A stretch of DNA of 64,000 nt from the NCBI GenBank assembly GCA_039621445.1, contig CP154956.1, positions 49,688,826-49,752,825 of the forward strand, in the 5' to 3' direction. This stretch comes from Euglena gracilis (lineage: Eukaryota > Euglenida > Euglenophyceae > Euglenales). Below, piece after piece: positions 9,503-17,081 of this stretch (the first letter of the stretch is position 1; the number at the start of each line of letters is the position of its first letter). The position numbers were made by a program, and so were the translations under genes. The notes under the pieces are model-generated. The model made no database searches. It saw only the letters and a program-made list of their open reading frames with translations, and had not been told where the DNA came from.

Positions 9503-10225
9503 ATGACTAGAGTCATACCAGAAAATGAAGACCATCTGGTCAAATTCAAGCAGGACTATAAGTCCCAAATTAACTTTTACCAGTTCAAGAAATTTAAAGC
9601 TGTACACAGCTACCGCACAGGCGGAATCGCCAAAGATTTTCATCTTGACAGCGCAGCTGTCCGACTCGCAGTCGAGTCAGCAGGCAAGGCCAAAGTGCCA
9701 TACATTTTTTAAGACTCCGATTGGGACAGGGTGATATACCCACTTTTTTCGGCACAAAGCCTGCCGAACCGACCAAATTTTACATTTTTGTTGCCTGAAT
9801 ACCTCCCTGAGGCCTATAAGATGGAATGTACCGCTTGGGTAAGAGAAATCTTAAGGCCCTTTACAATCCGAGCGCGAGTCGCAAATTGGCATTGCAAGGC
9901 AGATACTGCCACCTTCCCGGGGATACCCACACAGGTTCAATGCAATCACCCCCGCCTAAATTTTTGGATCTTGCCGGCAATGTTGCCACTTCTCTTCTGG
10001 GATAACCTCCAGAATTTTCTTCACCGAAAAGTCAATAAGCTCGGAGTACAATTACCCGATGGGTATACACAAAAATGGGAATATCCTGATTTTGATGTCG
10101 ATGAGCCTGAAAGGCAACTGGTAAATTTTGAACCTCCGATACTGGAGATAGTGGAAACTCCCGAAGGAGATTACGTTCGGGAGATCAGACCACCGACTCC
10201 CAGGAAATGGCAATCTGTGCCATAG
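9503..10225 (+). pseudogene. X-cluster ORF D, 240-codon protein with one in-frame TAA
   Basis: Two open stretches, 9503-9712 and 9713-10225, lie in the same frame. They are separated only by a TAA at 9710-9712, in the context FIY-like 'PYIF-stop-DSDWD'. Read through, they give one protein of about 240 residues with an ATG at 9503, 25 bases after the ORF C stop. The second half begins only with GTG as a possible own start, which argues for a single gene carrying one nonsense change. Content: charged helical N-terminus, central W/F-rich part (FWILPAMLPLLFWDNLQNF), acidic C-terminus. No family recognised, and no copy is seen elsewhere in the window. Confidence 0.55.
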
Positions 10226-11013
10226 ATACCCCAGGCTTACAGGCCACAGGTCCATGGACCATTCTGACCTTTCCATCAGGCCTATAGGCCCTGTATTCGG
10301 TATCCATCCCAGGCACATCTGCCATTATGTATTTTTACTAGCATATGGACCCCCTCTCTTTTGGGCTACCGCCCGTCTATCGAGGTATAAGCCTCTGGGG
10401 ACACCCCATCGACAACATCGTGTCCGCGCCGCGCTGTGAAGCCTTCCCTCAGCGGTATATGCCGCCAGTAAGAAGACACACAGCGTACAGCGCGCACACC
10501 GTAATAATAGCTCCCAACTTGTTACTTTTCGGCTGTAAGGCCACATAAGACTGCCAGACAGCAAAACTTATACTAAGGTCTTTTGACCAGCCCCCCACTC
10601 CTCTCTCCTTTACCCCCCTGGGCAAAATATCGCTGTCGCCGGCAGTTGGTTTTGTAAATAGGTCTTTCTCCCTGGTCAGATGTGACTGGCCAGGTGCCCC
10701 CTCCTTCCACACCCTACCCTTCAATCTTTTCCGATTATGGAATGAGACCTCCTCGCGTGTCATAGACACACCCCAAACTGGGTGGATGGGACTTTCTGGA
10801 ATGGAAACCTTCCAGCCCCATTTTCCAATGGGCTCTTCTACTTCCACCCCTTTGCCGCAATAAGTAGGCACCACGTCAGCGGTTAACTACTTTTGCGCGT
10901 TTTTGCGTTATTTCGCAATTTACTTCCCACACCCCTGGTGACAGGAGAACCAAAAGCTGAAAACGGCACTGTGACAGGTCCCCGTCCCCAGGACTGTGTC
11001 CGGCATTCCGACT
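10226..11013 (+). other. non-coding stretch after the X cluster
   Basis: No convincing gene. The stretch contains several short perfect palindromes (for example GGCCTATAGGCC at 10279-10290) and pyrimidine-rich runs. Possibly the 3' untranslated part of the element leading into the LTR-like repeat. Confidence 0.5.
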
Positions 11014-11493
11014 GGCCTGGTCCAGTAGGGAAATCGGGCATAGCCCTGGGAGCGGGATGTGTACCAGGCAGCCGCAAGGCCATGGTACTGTGTATGTAGG
11101 TATAAGCCTACGGCCAGATATAGCTCTGAGCCCCATACACAGTACTATGATAGGTGGTGTTCCTACAGATGGCCAACGGCCTGAATTAGGAATACCTAAG
11201 CCTAATTCTGGTTCTCCTCTCCACAGGTGGTATTTTTTTCCATTCTGGTCTTTGATTCAAGACTTGATTTTCAAGTTTGATTTTTCTCATTTTGAAGTCC
11301 TGACAGGACAGCCAAGTCACTTGGCACTTCTCCTTGTCGTAGCCCACAGGGCTTCTCCCCTGCCTTGTGCTCTGCCTCTTATTTGGGGAAAAGGGCGAAC
11401 AACTTTTATATTATTCTTTTCAATTTTTCCTGTTACTCCAACTTTTACCTTTTGCGCACCAAGGGCGAAAGCGAGAAAGGTTGGACGTACACT
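11014..11493 (+). repeat. LTR-like repeat, copy L1
   Basis: The sequence from about 11058 (TGTGTACCAGGCAGCC) to 11493 (GACGTACACT) is nearly the reverse complement of 58671-59278 and is homologous to the diverged 48245-48571. All three share the start GTACCAGG, the block CTCCACAGGTGGTATT or CTACAGGTGGTATT, and the end ACGTACACT. The 11014-11057 part matches a second, internally duplicated unit of the minus-strand copy. No target duplication is visible here, consistent with one end of a longer element. Placed 0.8 kb after ORF D, it would be the 3' LTR if X is cargo. Confidence 0.65.
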
Positions 11494-11553
11494 CGAAGCC
11501 AGTTGCGGGCATGGAACCAGCACGCGCGGGTCAGACGCCAGGGGTGGTGCGCA

Positions 11554-11973
11554 TCAGGTCTCGTCGAAGAGCCAATGGCGTCGTCCCCCGAGGGCGGGGA
11601 CGCTCCGAAGGACGTTGGGCGCACCGTCGAACGCAGAGCGGGCGGACAGCGGGAGAAGGGGCGTCGCGCTCCGGTTGAACGACCCTATGACATCCTTGGC
11701 ATAGCTGGTGTGGTGCATGCGGGTGATGGCCGATCGGTCCCCGATGATGTGACGGTGCGGGTTGTTTGTGTACGGCCGCCACACCACGGGGTAGCGGGGA
11801 CGGCGGGCGCCGGTCCAGTTGCCGATGTTGGCCCGGCGCTTCCACGGGATGGTGGTCGCGTCGTAGGGCTTAAATCGCTCAACACGGAACGGCGGGGGCC
11901 GCCGGTCCGTCGACGTCCATCGTAGTATCCTACAGCGGTGGCGGTCAGAGTACGTGCTCGGTGATGCCGGCAC
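11554..11973 (-). CDS. PLV basic protein, unknown
   Basis: Open frame of 139 codons, strongly basic and R/W/Y-rich (RFKPYDATTIPWKRR, ARRPRYPVVWRPYTNN), with the style of a virion core or DNA-binding protein. An upstream element, TGTAGGATACT (minus strand, 11922-11935), sits directly before an ATG at 11918-11920 that is in a different frame. The authentic start therefore probably lies there with a frame break soon after, and the first 18 codons of the frame given here may be spurious. It is the last gene of the minus-strand arm. Confidence 0.45.
   Translation of the reverse strand: MPASPSTYSDRHRCRILRWTSTDRRPPPFRVERFKPYDATTIPWKRRANIGNWTGARRPRYPVVWRPYTNNPHRHIIGDRSAITRMHHTSYAKDVIGSFNRSATPLLPLSARSAFDGAPNVLRSVPALGGRRHWLFDET
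11922..11935 (-). promoter_or_regulatory. PLV TTGGAT-type upstream element (variant)
   Basis: Minus strand reads TGTAGGATACTACG immediately before ATG (11920-11918). One mismatch to the TGTTGGATACT form. Confidence 0.45.
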
Positions 11974-12118
11974 GGTAGTGACCGAACAGCCGAGTGGGGA
12001 TGCCCACGGCCTCTAGCCAGTGCTGGATCTCCTTCAGCGTCGCGAACTGCATCCCGTACCGCAGGCACTGGACGATCACCGGGTCCTGGGCCATCACCAG
12101 CGGCAACTGGAACACTGG
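11945..12118 (-). pseudogene. PLV gene fragment, C-terminal end only
   Basis: A segment with nearly all codons ending in G or C on the minus strand (VMAQDPVIVQCLRYGMQFAT onward), ending in TGA at 11945-11947. The matching upstream part is not found: at about 12100 the coding signal switches to the plus strand. It looks like the 3' end of a gene cut by rearrangement. No family recognised. Confidence 0.4.
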
Positions 12119-12535
12119 CTGAACGACGCCGCCCAGATGGGGTTGATGCTCTACCGGATGCGGATGGACTCCCGGTGGCAGCAGCGCGTGGTGCACGCCC
12201 CCCAGTTGCCCCCGTACCGACAAACCCCCCCACCCCCGCCACCACCGCCGCATCCCCCACCGCACACCCCGGGTGTTGGACCCTTTTTGTACCGCCCCGC
12301 CAACCCGCCGCTGTTGGAGCTCGCCACCGTCCGGTACACCCCGCAACCCGACCTCCGGTGAATCACGTCGATGTCCGCCGCGTTCAACCCCGAAATGATC
12401 CCGCTCGGGGACCCCGCGGGCGCCGCGGCCACCCGGCCGGGCGGGTGGATCGTCCGCATGGCCGACGAGGCCGCCTACCTGACCATCATGCTGTACATCT
12501 CGGACGCCACCATGGGGGTTGCATCCAACGGGTTG
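12095..12535 (+). pseudogene. PLV gene fragment on the plus strand with in-frame TGA
   Basis: Two plus-strand stretches in one frame (to 12361 and from 12371) are separated by a TGA at 12359-12361. Codon third positions are almost all G/C until about 12520. Content: EHWLNDAAQMGLMLYR, a run of 8-9 prolines, LLELATVRYTPQPD, then EMIPLGDPAGAA and GGWIVRMADEAAYLTIML. The orientation is opposite to its neighbours. A plus-strand TGTTGGACCCTTTTT lies inside it. Not recognised. Confidence 0.4.
12274..12288 (+). promoter_or_regulatory. PLV TTGGAT-type element, plus-strand variant
   Basis: TGTTGGACCCTTTTT, one change from TGTTGGATCCTTTTT. No ATG within 25 bases; the nearest downstream in-frame ATG is at 12371. 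It may be relic. Confidence 0.35.
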
Positions 12536-12537
12536 TG

Positions 12538-13539
12538 TTACACCTCTGACGTGGCCAGAATGGTGATTGTTCCCGGGTATCGAGCCATCGGATCGTTGAA
12601 TGAAAGCTCCGGTACGTACGGGTTGGCGGCATCCGCGTTGGTGATCAGTGTGCCCCGACATTCGATGTGGAAACCGCCACCGGGTTCCAACGGAAACGTA
12701 GCGTTGGACGACAGACTAGACCCGTTGCCATCGTCGCGTTGATGATAGTGGTAAGTGTAGCCCACCAACCTCCGCAATGCGGTCGTGTTTTGCGGATAGA
12801 AGTACAACAACGCGGCGCGATATCCGTCGCCTGTTGGTTGGAACGAGAGCGTCCATTGGACGTTCACGATCATCCTCGATTTCGTCCCGTTGGAGAAATT
12901 TGGACTCCCCGAGTTGTCGTGGACGAGTCCCGTGCCGTTTTCCAACAACCGCCAGTGCACACCGAACCCACCCTGACCGGAGTTGACGCCGTAGGCCATG
13001 CGGATTTCACGCCCCCCACCCACCTGGTTGGCAGGCAGGGACGTTACGGTGTCTGAGAGCGCCTTCAGGGCGGTTTGCGTGGCGTAGGTGGATGTGGCAT
13101 CCGTTTTCTTCAGGAAACTTCCCAGCGCATTGTTGACTGTGCCCGACAATGCCTCCAGGGCCGTTTGGGTGGCGTAGGTGGCCTCCGCCTCCGTTTTGGT
13201 CAGAAAACCGCCCAGACTGTTGCTCACAGTGGTGACCGTACCCGACAATGCCTCCAGGGCCGTTTTGGTGGCGTAGGTGGCCGTCGCCTCCGTTTTGGTC
13301 AGAAAACCGCCCAGACTGATGCTCACAGTGGTGACCGTACCCGACAATGCCTCTAGGGCCGTTTTGGAGGCATAGGTGGTCGCCCCCGTGGCCGCCGTGA
13401 GGTAATCCGCCAGCCGCGCGGTGACGGCCGCGGTCGTGGCGTAGGCCGAGAGGTCCACCGCCAAGGGCGCCGTCCCCGACGTGCTGAGGCTGGTGACCGA
13501 GTTCTGCAGCTGTGCGATCTGCCGCCGCACCTCGTCCAT
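12538..13539 (-). CDS. PLV trimeric fibre-like protein
   Basis: 333 residues from ATG at 13539. The upstream element TGTTGGATACTT lies at 13557-13569, which argues for this start over the ATG at 13575 that precedes the element. The N-terminus is a short coiled coil (DEVRRQIAQLQNSVTSL). Next come about 3.5 repeats of roughly 33 residues of the type YATKTALEALSGTVTTVS plus LGGFLTKTEA (DNA 13060-13375), then a beta-rich C-terminal head (about 150 residues, WRLLENGTGLVHDNSG, WTLSFQPTGDGYRAALLYF). Shaft repeats plus a terminal head are the layout of trimeric viral and phage fibres that bind host receptors. Assignment rests on architecture, not on a named family. Confidence 0.6.
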   Translation of the reverse strand: MDEVRRQIAQLQNSVTSLSTSGTAPLAVDLSAYATTAAVTARLADYLTAATGATTYASKTALEALSGTVTTVSISLGGFLTKTEATATYATKTALEALSGTVTTVSNSLGGFLTKTEAEATYATQTALEALSGTVNNALGSFLKKTDATSTYATQTALKALSDTVTSLPANQVGGGREIRMAYGVNSGQGGFGVHWRLLENGTGLVHDNSGSPNFSNGTKSRMIVNVQWTLSFQPTGDGYRAALLYFYPQNTTALRRLVGYTYHYHQRDDGNGSSLSSNATFPLEPGGGFHIECRGTLITNADAANPYVPELSFNDPMARYPGTITILATSEV

Positions 13540-13556
13540 GGCCGCCGTGTCCACGA

Positions 13557-13569
13557 AGTATCCAACACC
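13557..13569 (-). promoter_or_regulatory. PLV TTGGAT element of the fibre gene
   Basis: Minus strand GGTGTTGGATACT, 17 bases before the ATG at 13539. It lies inside the longer open frame, which decides the start. Confidence 0.6.
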
Positions 13570-13580
13570 GTACATTTTTT

Positions 13581-14227
13581 TTAAAACGCCCAGTAGAAGA
13601 AACCGGGCATGTCCTTGGCCCAGCACATCAAGAAGGCCATTTTCCCCGCGGCCAGGGAGTCCGTCTGCGCACCGGCGATGTAGTTCCCCGCGGAGGTTTT
13701 CCCCAGGGTCCCCGCCGGCAGGGCGATGTTCCAGGCGCTGCCCTCGATGTTGGCGGGGGCGAAGGGGAACTGGTTCGGCACGTGGTCCGTCGAAAAGTTG
13801 GCGAGGGCCATGGTGGTCCCGCCCGACGTGGGCGCCCCGAGGGTCAGGGTGCCCCGGTCCCCGTTGAGCATGATCCAGCTCTGCCACGCGGTGGCGTCCA
13901 TGGTGGCCGAGCTGCTGAGCACGGCCACCGGCCGCGTCAGGTCCGCCCCCAGGATACACCCCTTCACGGTGTTGGCGGTCAGTTGGTTGCCGCTGCTGAG
14001 CTGACCAACCTGGCTGGAAGTGAACCGAGCTGGCTGCTGAGTTGGCTCTGTTGGGTTGCGAACTGAATCACCTGGTTTTGCAGGGTCGCGATGGCCGCGT
14101 TCACCGGACCCAGGTCCGCGGTCCCACCCCCCGTATTGCCGCCACCACCGGTTGCCAGAACGCGCAGCCGTTGCAGCAGGTCTGCGGTGAACACCGCCGA
14201 CAAAGGGTCCCGGTTGTAGTCCGCCAT
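13581..14227 (-). pseudogene. PLV virion surface/fibre-like protein with one frame change
   Basis: Starts at ATG 14227 (MADYNRDPLSAVF). It runs through a coiled-coil-like stretch (PVNAAIATLQNQVIQFATQ), then must change frame at about 14030 to continue as SSQVGQLSSGNQLTANTVKG and a beta-rich domain ending FFYWAF at 13581. Total is about 215 residues. The upstream element (minus GTTGGATCTTTT) is well formed. Layout (N-terminal anchor, coiled coil, C-terminal beta domain) resembles a short fibre or spike. It lies next to the larger fibre gene. Confidence 0.5.
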
Positions 14228-14235
14228 TTATCAAA

Positions 14236-14248
14236 AAAAGATCCAACA
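14236..14248 (-). promoter_or_regulatory. PLV TTGGAT element
   Basis: Minus strand TGTTGGATCTTTT followed by more T, 8 bases before the ATG at 14227. Confidence 0.7.
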
Positions 14249-14250
14249 AC

Positions 14251-14839
14251 TCAGGCGAGAGGTCGCAGACTGAAGTCGCAGAGCACCCGCAGGATGCGGT
14301 AGTCCGGGACGTACCAGTTGTTGGTGGGGCTGTTGGTGACGGAGGAACCCCCCTGCAGCAACGGCCAGAAGAGGTGGATGCCCAGCTCGGGATCGCCCCC
14401 GGCGAGGAGGTCCGTGGCCACCGGCAGGTCGCGAAGGGGACGGTAGGTGCGGCACCAGTAGTCCTCGCTCCCGCTGAGGGCCGGCGTGCAGAAGAGGGCG
14501 GTGCTGTACACGAGGCTGCGGTGCACCCCCCCCGTCGCCCAGGGCGGGGCTGGAGTAGAGGACACAACGCATCCCGGGATCCGTGCGTACGTACAGCGCG
14601 AGGGTTTCCGCCCGCAAGTTGCGGTCCGCGGAGTCCCCCGGGGCGAACCCGCCGGGCTGGATGTCGACCGAGGGCCGGAACTGGACGTGTACCTGGTCGA
14701 GTTGCAGACTCTGCCCCACGAGCCCCCCGTCCGCCAGGACGCCCGCGGGCTGGAGGGAGTCGCGGAGGTTCAGCCGGAAGGACGACATGGGCTTCGTCTT
14801 GGTGGCGGCGTCGTTCACCCACATTGCGGAGAACTTCAT
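14251..14839 (-). pseudogene. PLV minor capsid (penton) candidate with frame change
   Basis: ATG at 14839. The first part (to about 14545) has alternating polar/hydrophobic strands (FRLNLRDSLQPAG, LQLDQVHVQFRPSVDIQPGG, ETLALYVRTDPGMRCVLYS). The second part is in another frame from about 14540 to the stop at 14251 (SLVYSTALFCTPALSGSEDYW onward). The switch lies at a run of eight or so G on the coding strand (14525-14533), so a one-base indel there is likely. Size (about 195 residues), beta-rich appearance and place two genes from the capsid genes fit a single jelly-roll penton protein. This is an inference without a recognised motif. Confidence 0.45.
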
Positions 14840-14845
14840 GGCGAG

Positions 14846-14855
14846 GGATCTAACG
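14846..14855 (-). promoter_or_regulatory. PLV TTGGAT element (TTAGATCC variant)
   Basis: Minus strand CGTTAGATCC, 6 bases before the ATG at 14839. Confidence 0.5.
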
Positions 14856-14863
14856 TCGTGTTG

Positions 14864-15994
14864 TTACACGTTCGGCATGAGGGCTAAAGCCTGTTGTTGG
14901 GTGTATGCCTGGGCCTGGGCCTGGGCCTGGGCCTGGGCCTGGGCCTGGGCCTGAGCCTGTGCGTACGCCTGTGCCTCCGCCTGTTTTTGTAGTGCCTGTG
15001 CCGCCATGGCGGCCTCTGCCGCCGCTGCTGCCTCTGCCGCCTTGTTCCGGGTCCGCATATTCGTGCCCGGTCGGTTGGAGTCCGCGTTGGTCTGGGACAT
15101 CGGTTGCATGATGGCGGCGTTCTGTATATTTTGGGCCTCGGCGGACAGCGGGCCCACGTTGTGGGCGTCCTTGTCGCCGTGGATCACCCTCGCGGCGTCG
15201 AGGGGATCCAGGGATCCGTGGTCGAACAGGATGGCGGTGGCCTGGTACTCGATGAGCAGGGCGAGCTTGTTGAAGGACCGGCTCCACTCGGGGTCGTTGT
15301 CGGCGAAGTTGCTGATGATCTCGGGGGAGCACTCAGCGTCCGCGTAGCGGCTGAAGAGTTGCAGTTTGCGCCAGGCAATGTCCTCGGTAATCCCGGCCGT
15401 GCTGAGGTAGCTCGCGTACAGGTGCACCGCCTTCCGGGCGTTCTCCCCCACGGGGTAGGGGTCCGCGTCCCCGGCCAGCGCTTCGTAGAAGTCCCACCCG
15501 AACAGGTTGATCACGTTCTCGGCCGGCATGCCGATCACCAGTGAAATCATCTGGGTCACGTAGGACACGCGCTCGTTTTCGAGGGAGTTGGCGGTTTGGA
15601 AGTAGTCCCGGTCCACGTACTTTAACATGCCCATGGCATCGGTACGCATGCGCCGGTTGCCCCATTTGAAGGGGGCCCCGGCGATGGGGACCCCCTGGTT
15701 GTTCATCAGCGCCAGGTTCAGCACCCCGGGCTCCCCACTCGGGGTCATGTGGGCCTGCTGGAAGGCCCCCCGCTCCGCGGAGCGCTTCCCGAACGCGAAG
15801 AAGCTGAACAGCCCCTCCCGGCGGTCCGAGCTGACGTCCTTGTAGGCCTGGGGCTCGGGCGGAGTGACCATGCGGTCACCGACCGGATAAAAAAAGTTCC
15901 CGGCGATTTGAACCTTTCCTTTGTCGTCGGGTTGTGCACCCCCCCAGGACGGGAGGAACTCACTGGGGTTGCTGACGCGGAGACGGTGAATCAT
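14864..15994 (-). CDS. PLV structural-arm protein, 376 residues, with an (AQ)n tail
   Basis: Intact frame from ATG 15994, preceded by GTTGGATCTTTT. The N-terminal 60 residues are G/P-rich (PSWGGAQPDDKGKVQIAG). Residues about 120-260 are helical, with blocks NSLENERVSYVTQMISLVIG and NLFGWDFYEALAGDADPYPVG. The last 70 residues are alanine-rich, ending in about ten Ala-Gln dipeptides encoded by a GGCCTG hexanucleotide repeat (14905-14965, plus strand). Position between the penton candidate and the small membrane proteins suggests a virion or scaffold role. I do not recognise a family. The repeat is probably unstable and may vary between copies. Confidence 0.6.
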   Translation of the reverse strand: MIHRLRVSNPSEFLPSWGGAQPDDKGKVQIAGNFFYPVGDRMVTPPEPQAYKDVSSDRREGLFSFFAFGKRSAERGAFQQAHMTPSGEPGVLNLALMNNQGVPIAGAPFKWGNRRMRTDAMGMLKYVDRDYFQTANSLENERVSYVTQMISLVIGMPAENVINLFGWDFYEALAGDADPYPVGENARKAVHLYASYLSTAGITEDIAWRKLQLFSRYADAECSPEIISNFADNDPEWSRSFNKLALLIEYQATAILFDHGSLDPLDAARVIHGDKDAHNVGPLSAEAQNIQNAAIMQPMSQTNADSNRPGTNMRTRNKAAEAAAAAEAAMAAQALQKQAEAQAYAQAQAQAQAQAQAQAQAQAYTQQQALALMPNV

Positions 15995-16002
15995 GCTGCC
16001 TC

Positions 16003-16016
16003 AAAAGATCCAACGG
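16003..16016 (-). promoter_or_regulatory. PLV TTGGAT element
   Basis: Minus strand CCGTTGGATCTTTT, 8 bases before the ATG at 15994. Confidence 0.7.
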
Positions 16017-16022
16017 TGGCGA

Positions 16023-16711
16023 TTAGGATCGTCCGGTGCCGACCATGCCGGCCACGTCGTCCCACAGGCGGCCAAGGGACCACCACAGGACCTGCGCCGC
16101 GTCCGCGGCCAACCCGAATGCCGCGCGCAGGAGCTCCCACGCGAGGCGCGTCCACTGGGCCAGGGCCCCCAGGAGGGGCCCCACCTCCACGAGGCCCAGC
16201 GTCAGCGCCGCCACCACCAACCCCCGCCAGATCAGCGCGCTGTGGTGCACGAGACCCGTCCAGGTCCCGTCCCAGGCACGGAACTGCGCCGCGAAGTCCG
16301 CGTAGTTCCACACCACCCAGCCCACCGCGCGGCCGAAGGTCTCGAAGACGGCGCGCACCAGGGTCCACGGATGGTACGCCGCCTCCCACCGGAGGTGTCC
16401 CACGCGTTGTGGGCGATGGGCTCGCCGTCCGCCGTGTGCTCGATTGGCCGCCCGTTGGCGACGTTCTCGTAGTCCGAGGGGAGCAGGGCCACGTGGGGGT
16501 AGCGTTCAGGGTGATCTGGCAGCGGCAGCGCCCGGTCCGGAGGCTTCTGCCCCCCGCCGACGATGAGGTTCCCGGTGAGGATCACCGGCCGTTTGGGGCG
16601 CTGGCGCCACAGGATGTTCAGCACGGGATCCTGCCGGATGCGCTCGTCGAGCCCCTGCTTGACACCGGCCACCATCCGGGGATCATTCGGGGGGCCGAGC
16701 AACCACGCCAT
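16023..16711 (-). pseudogene. PLV membrane-associated protein with frame change
   Basis: ATG at 16711 (MAWLLGPPNDPRM), supported by the element ACCGTTGGAT 12 bases upstream. The soluble first part (VKQGLDERIRQDPVLNILWR, LPLPDHPERYPHVALLPSDY) runs to about 16400, where the frame changes by one base. The second part (HLRWEAAYHPWTLVRAVFET) leads into a long hydrophobic and amphipathic stretch (LIWRGLVVAALTLGLVEVG and LLRAAFGLAADAAQVLWW) typical of membrane-active proteins, and stops at 16023. Total is about 229 residues. Small hydrophobic virion proteins of this kind are common next to capsid genes in PLVs and adenoviruses. Function is unknown. Confidence 0.5.
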
Positions 16712-17052
16712 GCCACGGGACAATCCAACGGTGCGGGTGGTTTCAGAGGAGACGGCGCCGGATCCGGCGCACCGCCGAACCCACCGACGCCTCCGGACGG
16801 CGCTTCTCCCGGGGGGAAGAAGTTGCCGACGAAGGTCCAGCCCATGAAGGCCACAGCGGCGTAGGGCAGGGCGGCCAACAGGGCCAGGTTCAGACGGAAG
16901 ACCCCGGAGACCACGTTGGTGGTGTTCCACACGACGTTGTCGATGGGCTGCTCCACGGCGTGCACCAGGGGGTGGATCGCGTGGCCCAGCTCCTGGATGA
17001 GCTGGGACCCGAAGTGCAGGGGCTGCACCATGGTGTTTTGCAACAGCGCCAT
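16618..17052 (-). CDS. PLV small membrane protein
   Basis: ATG 17052 (MALLQNTMVQPLHFG), 144 codons to the stop at 16618; the end overlaps the next gene by about 94 bases. One clear hydrophobic segment, LNLALLAALPYAAVAFMGW (residues about 55-75), is followed by a glycine/proline linker. The final 50 residues beyond PPGEAPSGG look like translation past the natural end and may reflect a lost stop. The upstream element is the weaker form TTCTTGGATTCTT. Likely a virion membrane or penton-associated protein; no family recognised. Confidence 0.5.
   Translation of the reverse strand: MALLQNTMVQPLHFGSQLIQELGHAIHPLVHAVEQPIDNVVWNTTNVVSGVFRLNLALLAALPYAAVAFMGWTFVGNFFPPGEAPSGGVGGFGGAPDPAPSPLKPPAPLDCPVAWRGCSAPRMIPGWWPVSSRGSTSASGRIPC
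16723..16732 (-). promoter_or_regulatory. PLV TTGGAT element
   Basis: Minus strand ACCGTTGGAT, 11 bases before the ATG at 16711. It lies inside the end of the preceding gene. Confidence 0.6.
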
Positions 17053-17060
17053 GGACCCGA

Positions 17061-17072
17061 AGAATCCAAGAA
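17061..17072 (-). promoter_or_regulatory. PLV TTGGAT element (weak)
   Basis: Minus strand reads TTTCTTGGATTC, 8 bases before the ATG at 17052. The GTTGGATC core has two changes. Confidence 0.4.
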
Positions 17073-17081
17073 AGGTGGTGG

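Larger units (their letters stand above)
4499..10225 (+). other. X cluster copy 1: four tandem ORFs of an unrecognised family
   Basis: Four same-strand ORFs (A, B, C, D) are packed with short gaps or overlaps. They share a style: long proline/alanine/glutamine-rich N-terminal parts followed by a conserved, aromatic-rich C-terminal domain. Two other copies exist in the window, a decayed B-C region at 60340-64000 and a B fragment on the minus strand at 47995-48243, so this is a repeated, mobile or mobilised unit. Upstream is the chromodomain end of Ty3/gypsy copy 1. Downstream is an LTR-like repeat of the family that also precedes gag in copy 2. I do not recognise any of the domains. Confidence 0.7.

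Noticed and set aside
11014-11493. Terminal repeat of the PLV
   Set aside because: The repeat adjoins the PLV left edge, but its family occurs before gag in Ty3 copy 2 and as a solo insertion, so it belongs to an LTR element.
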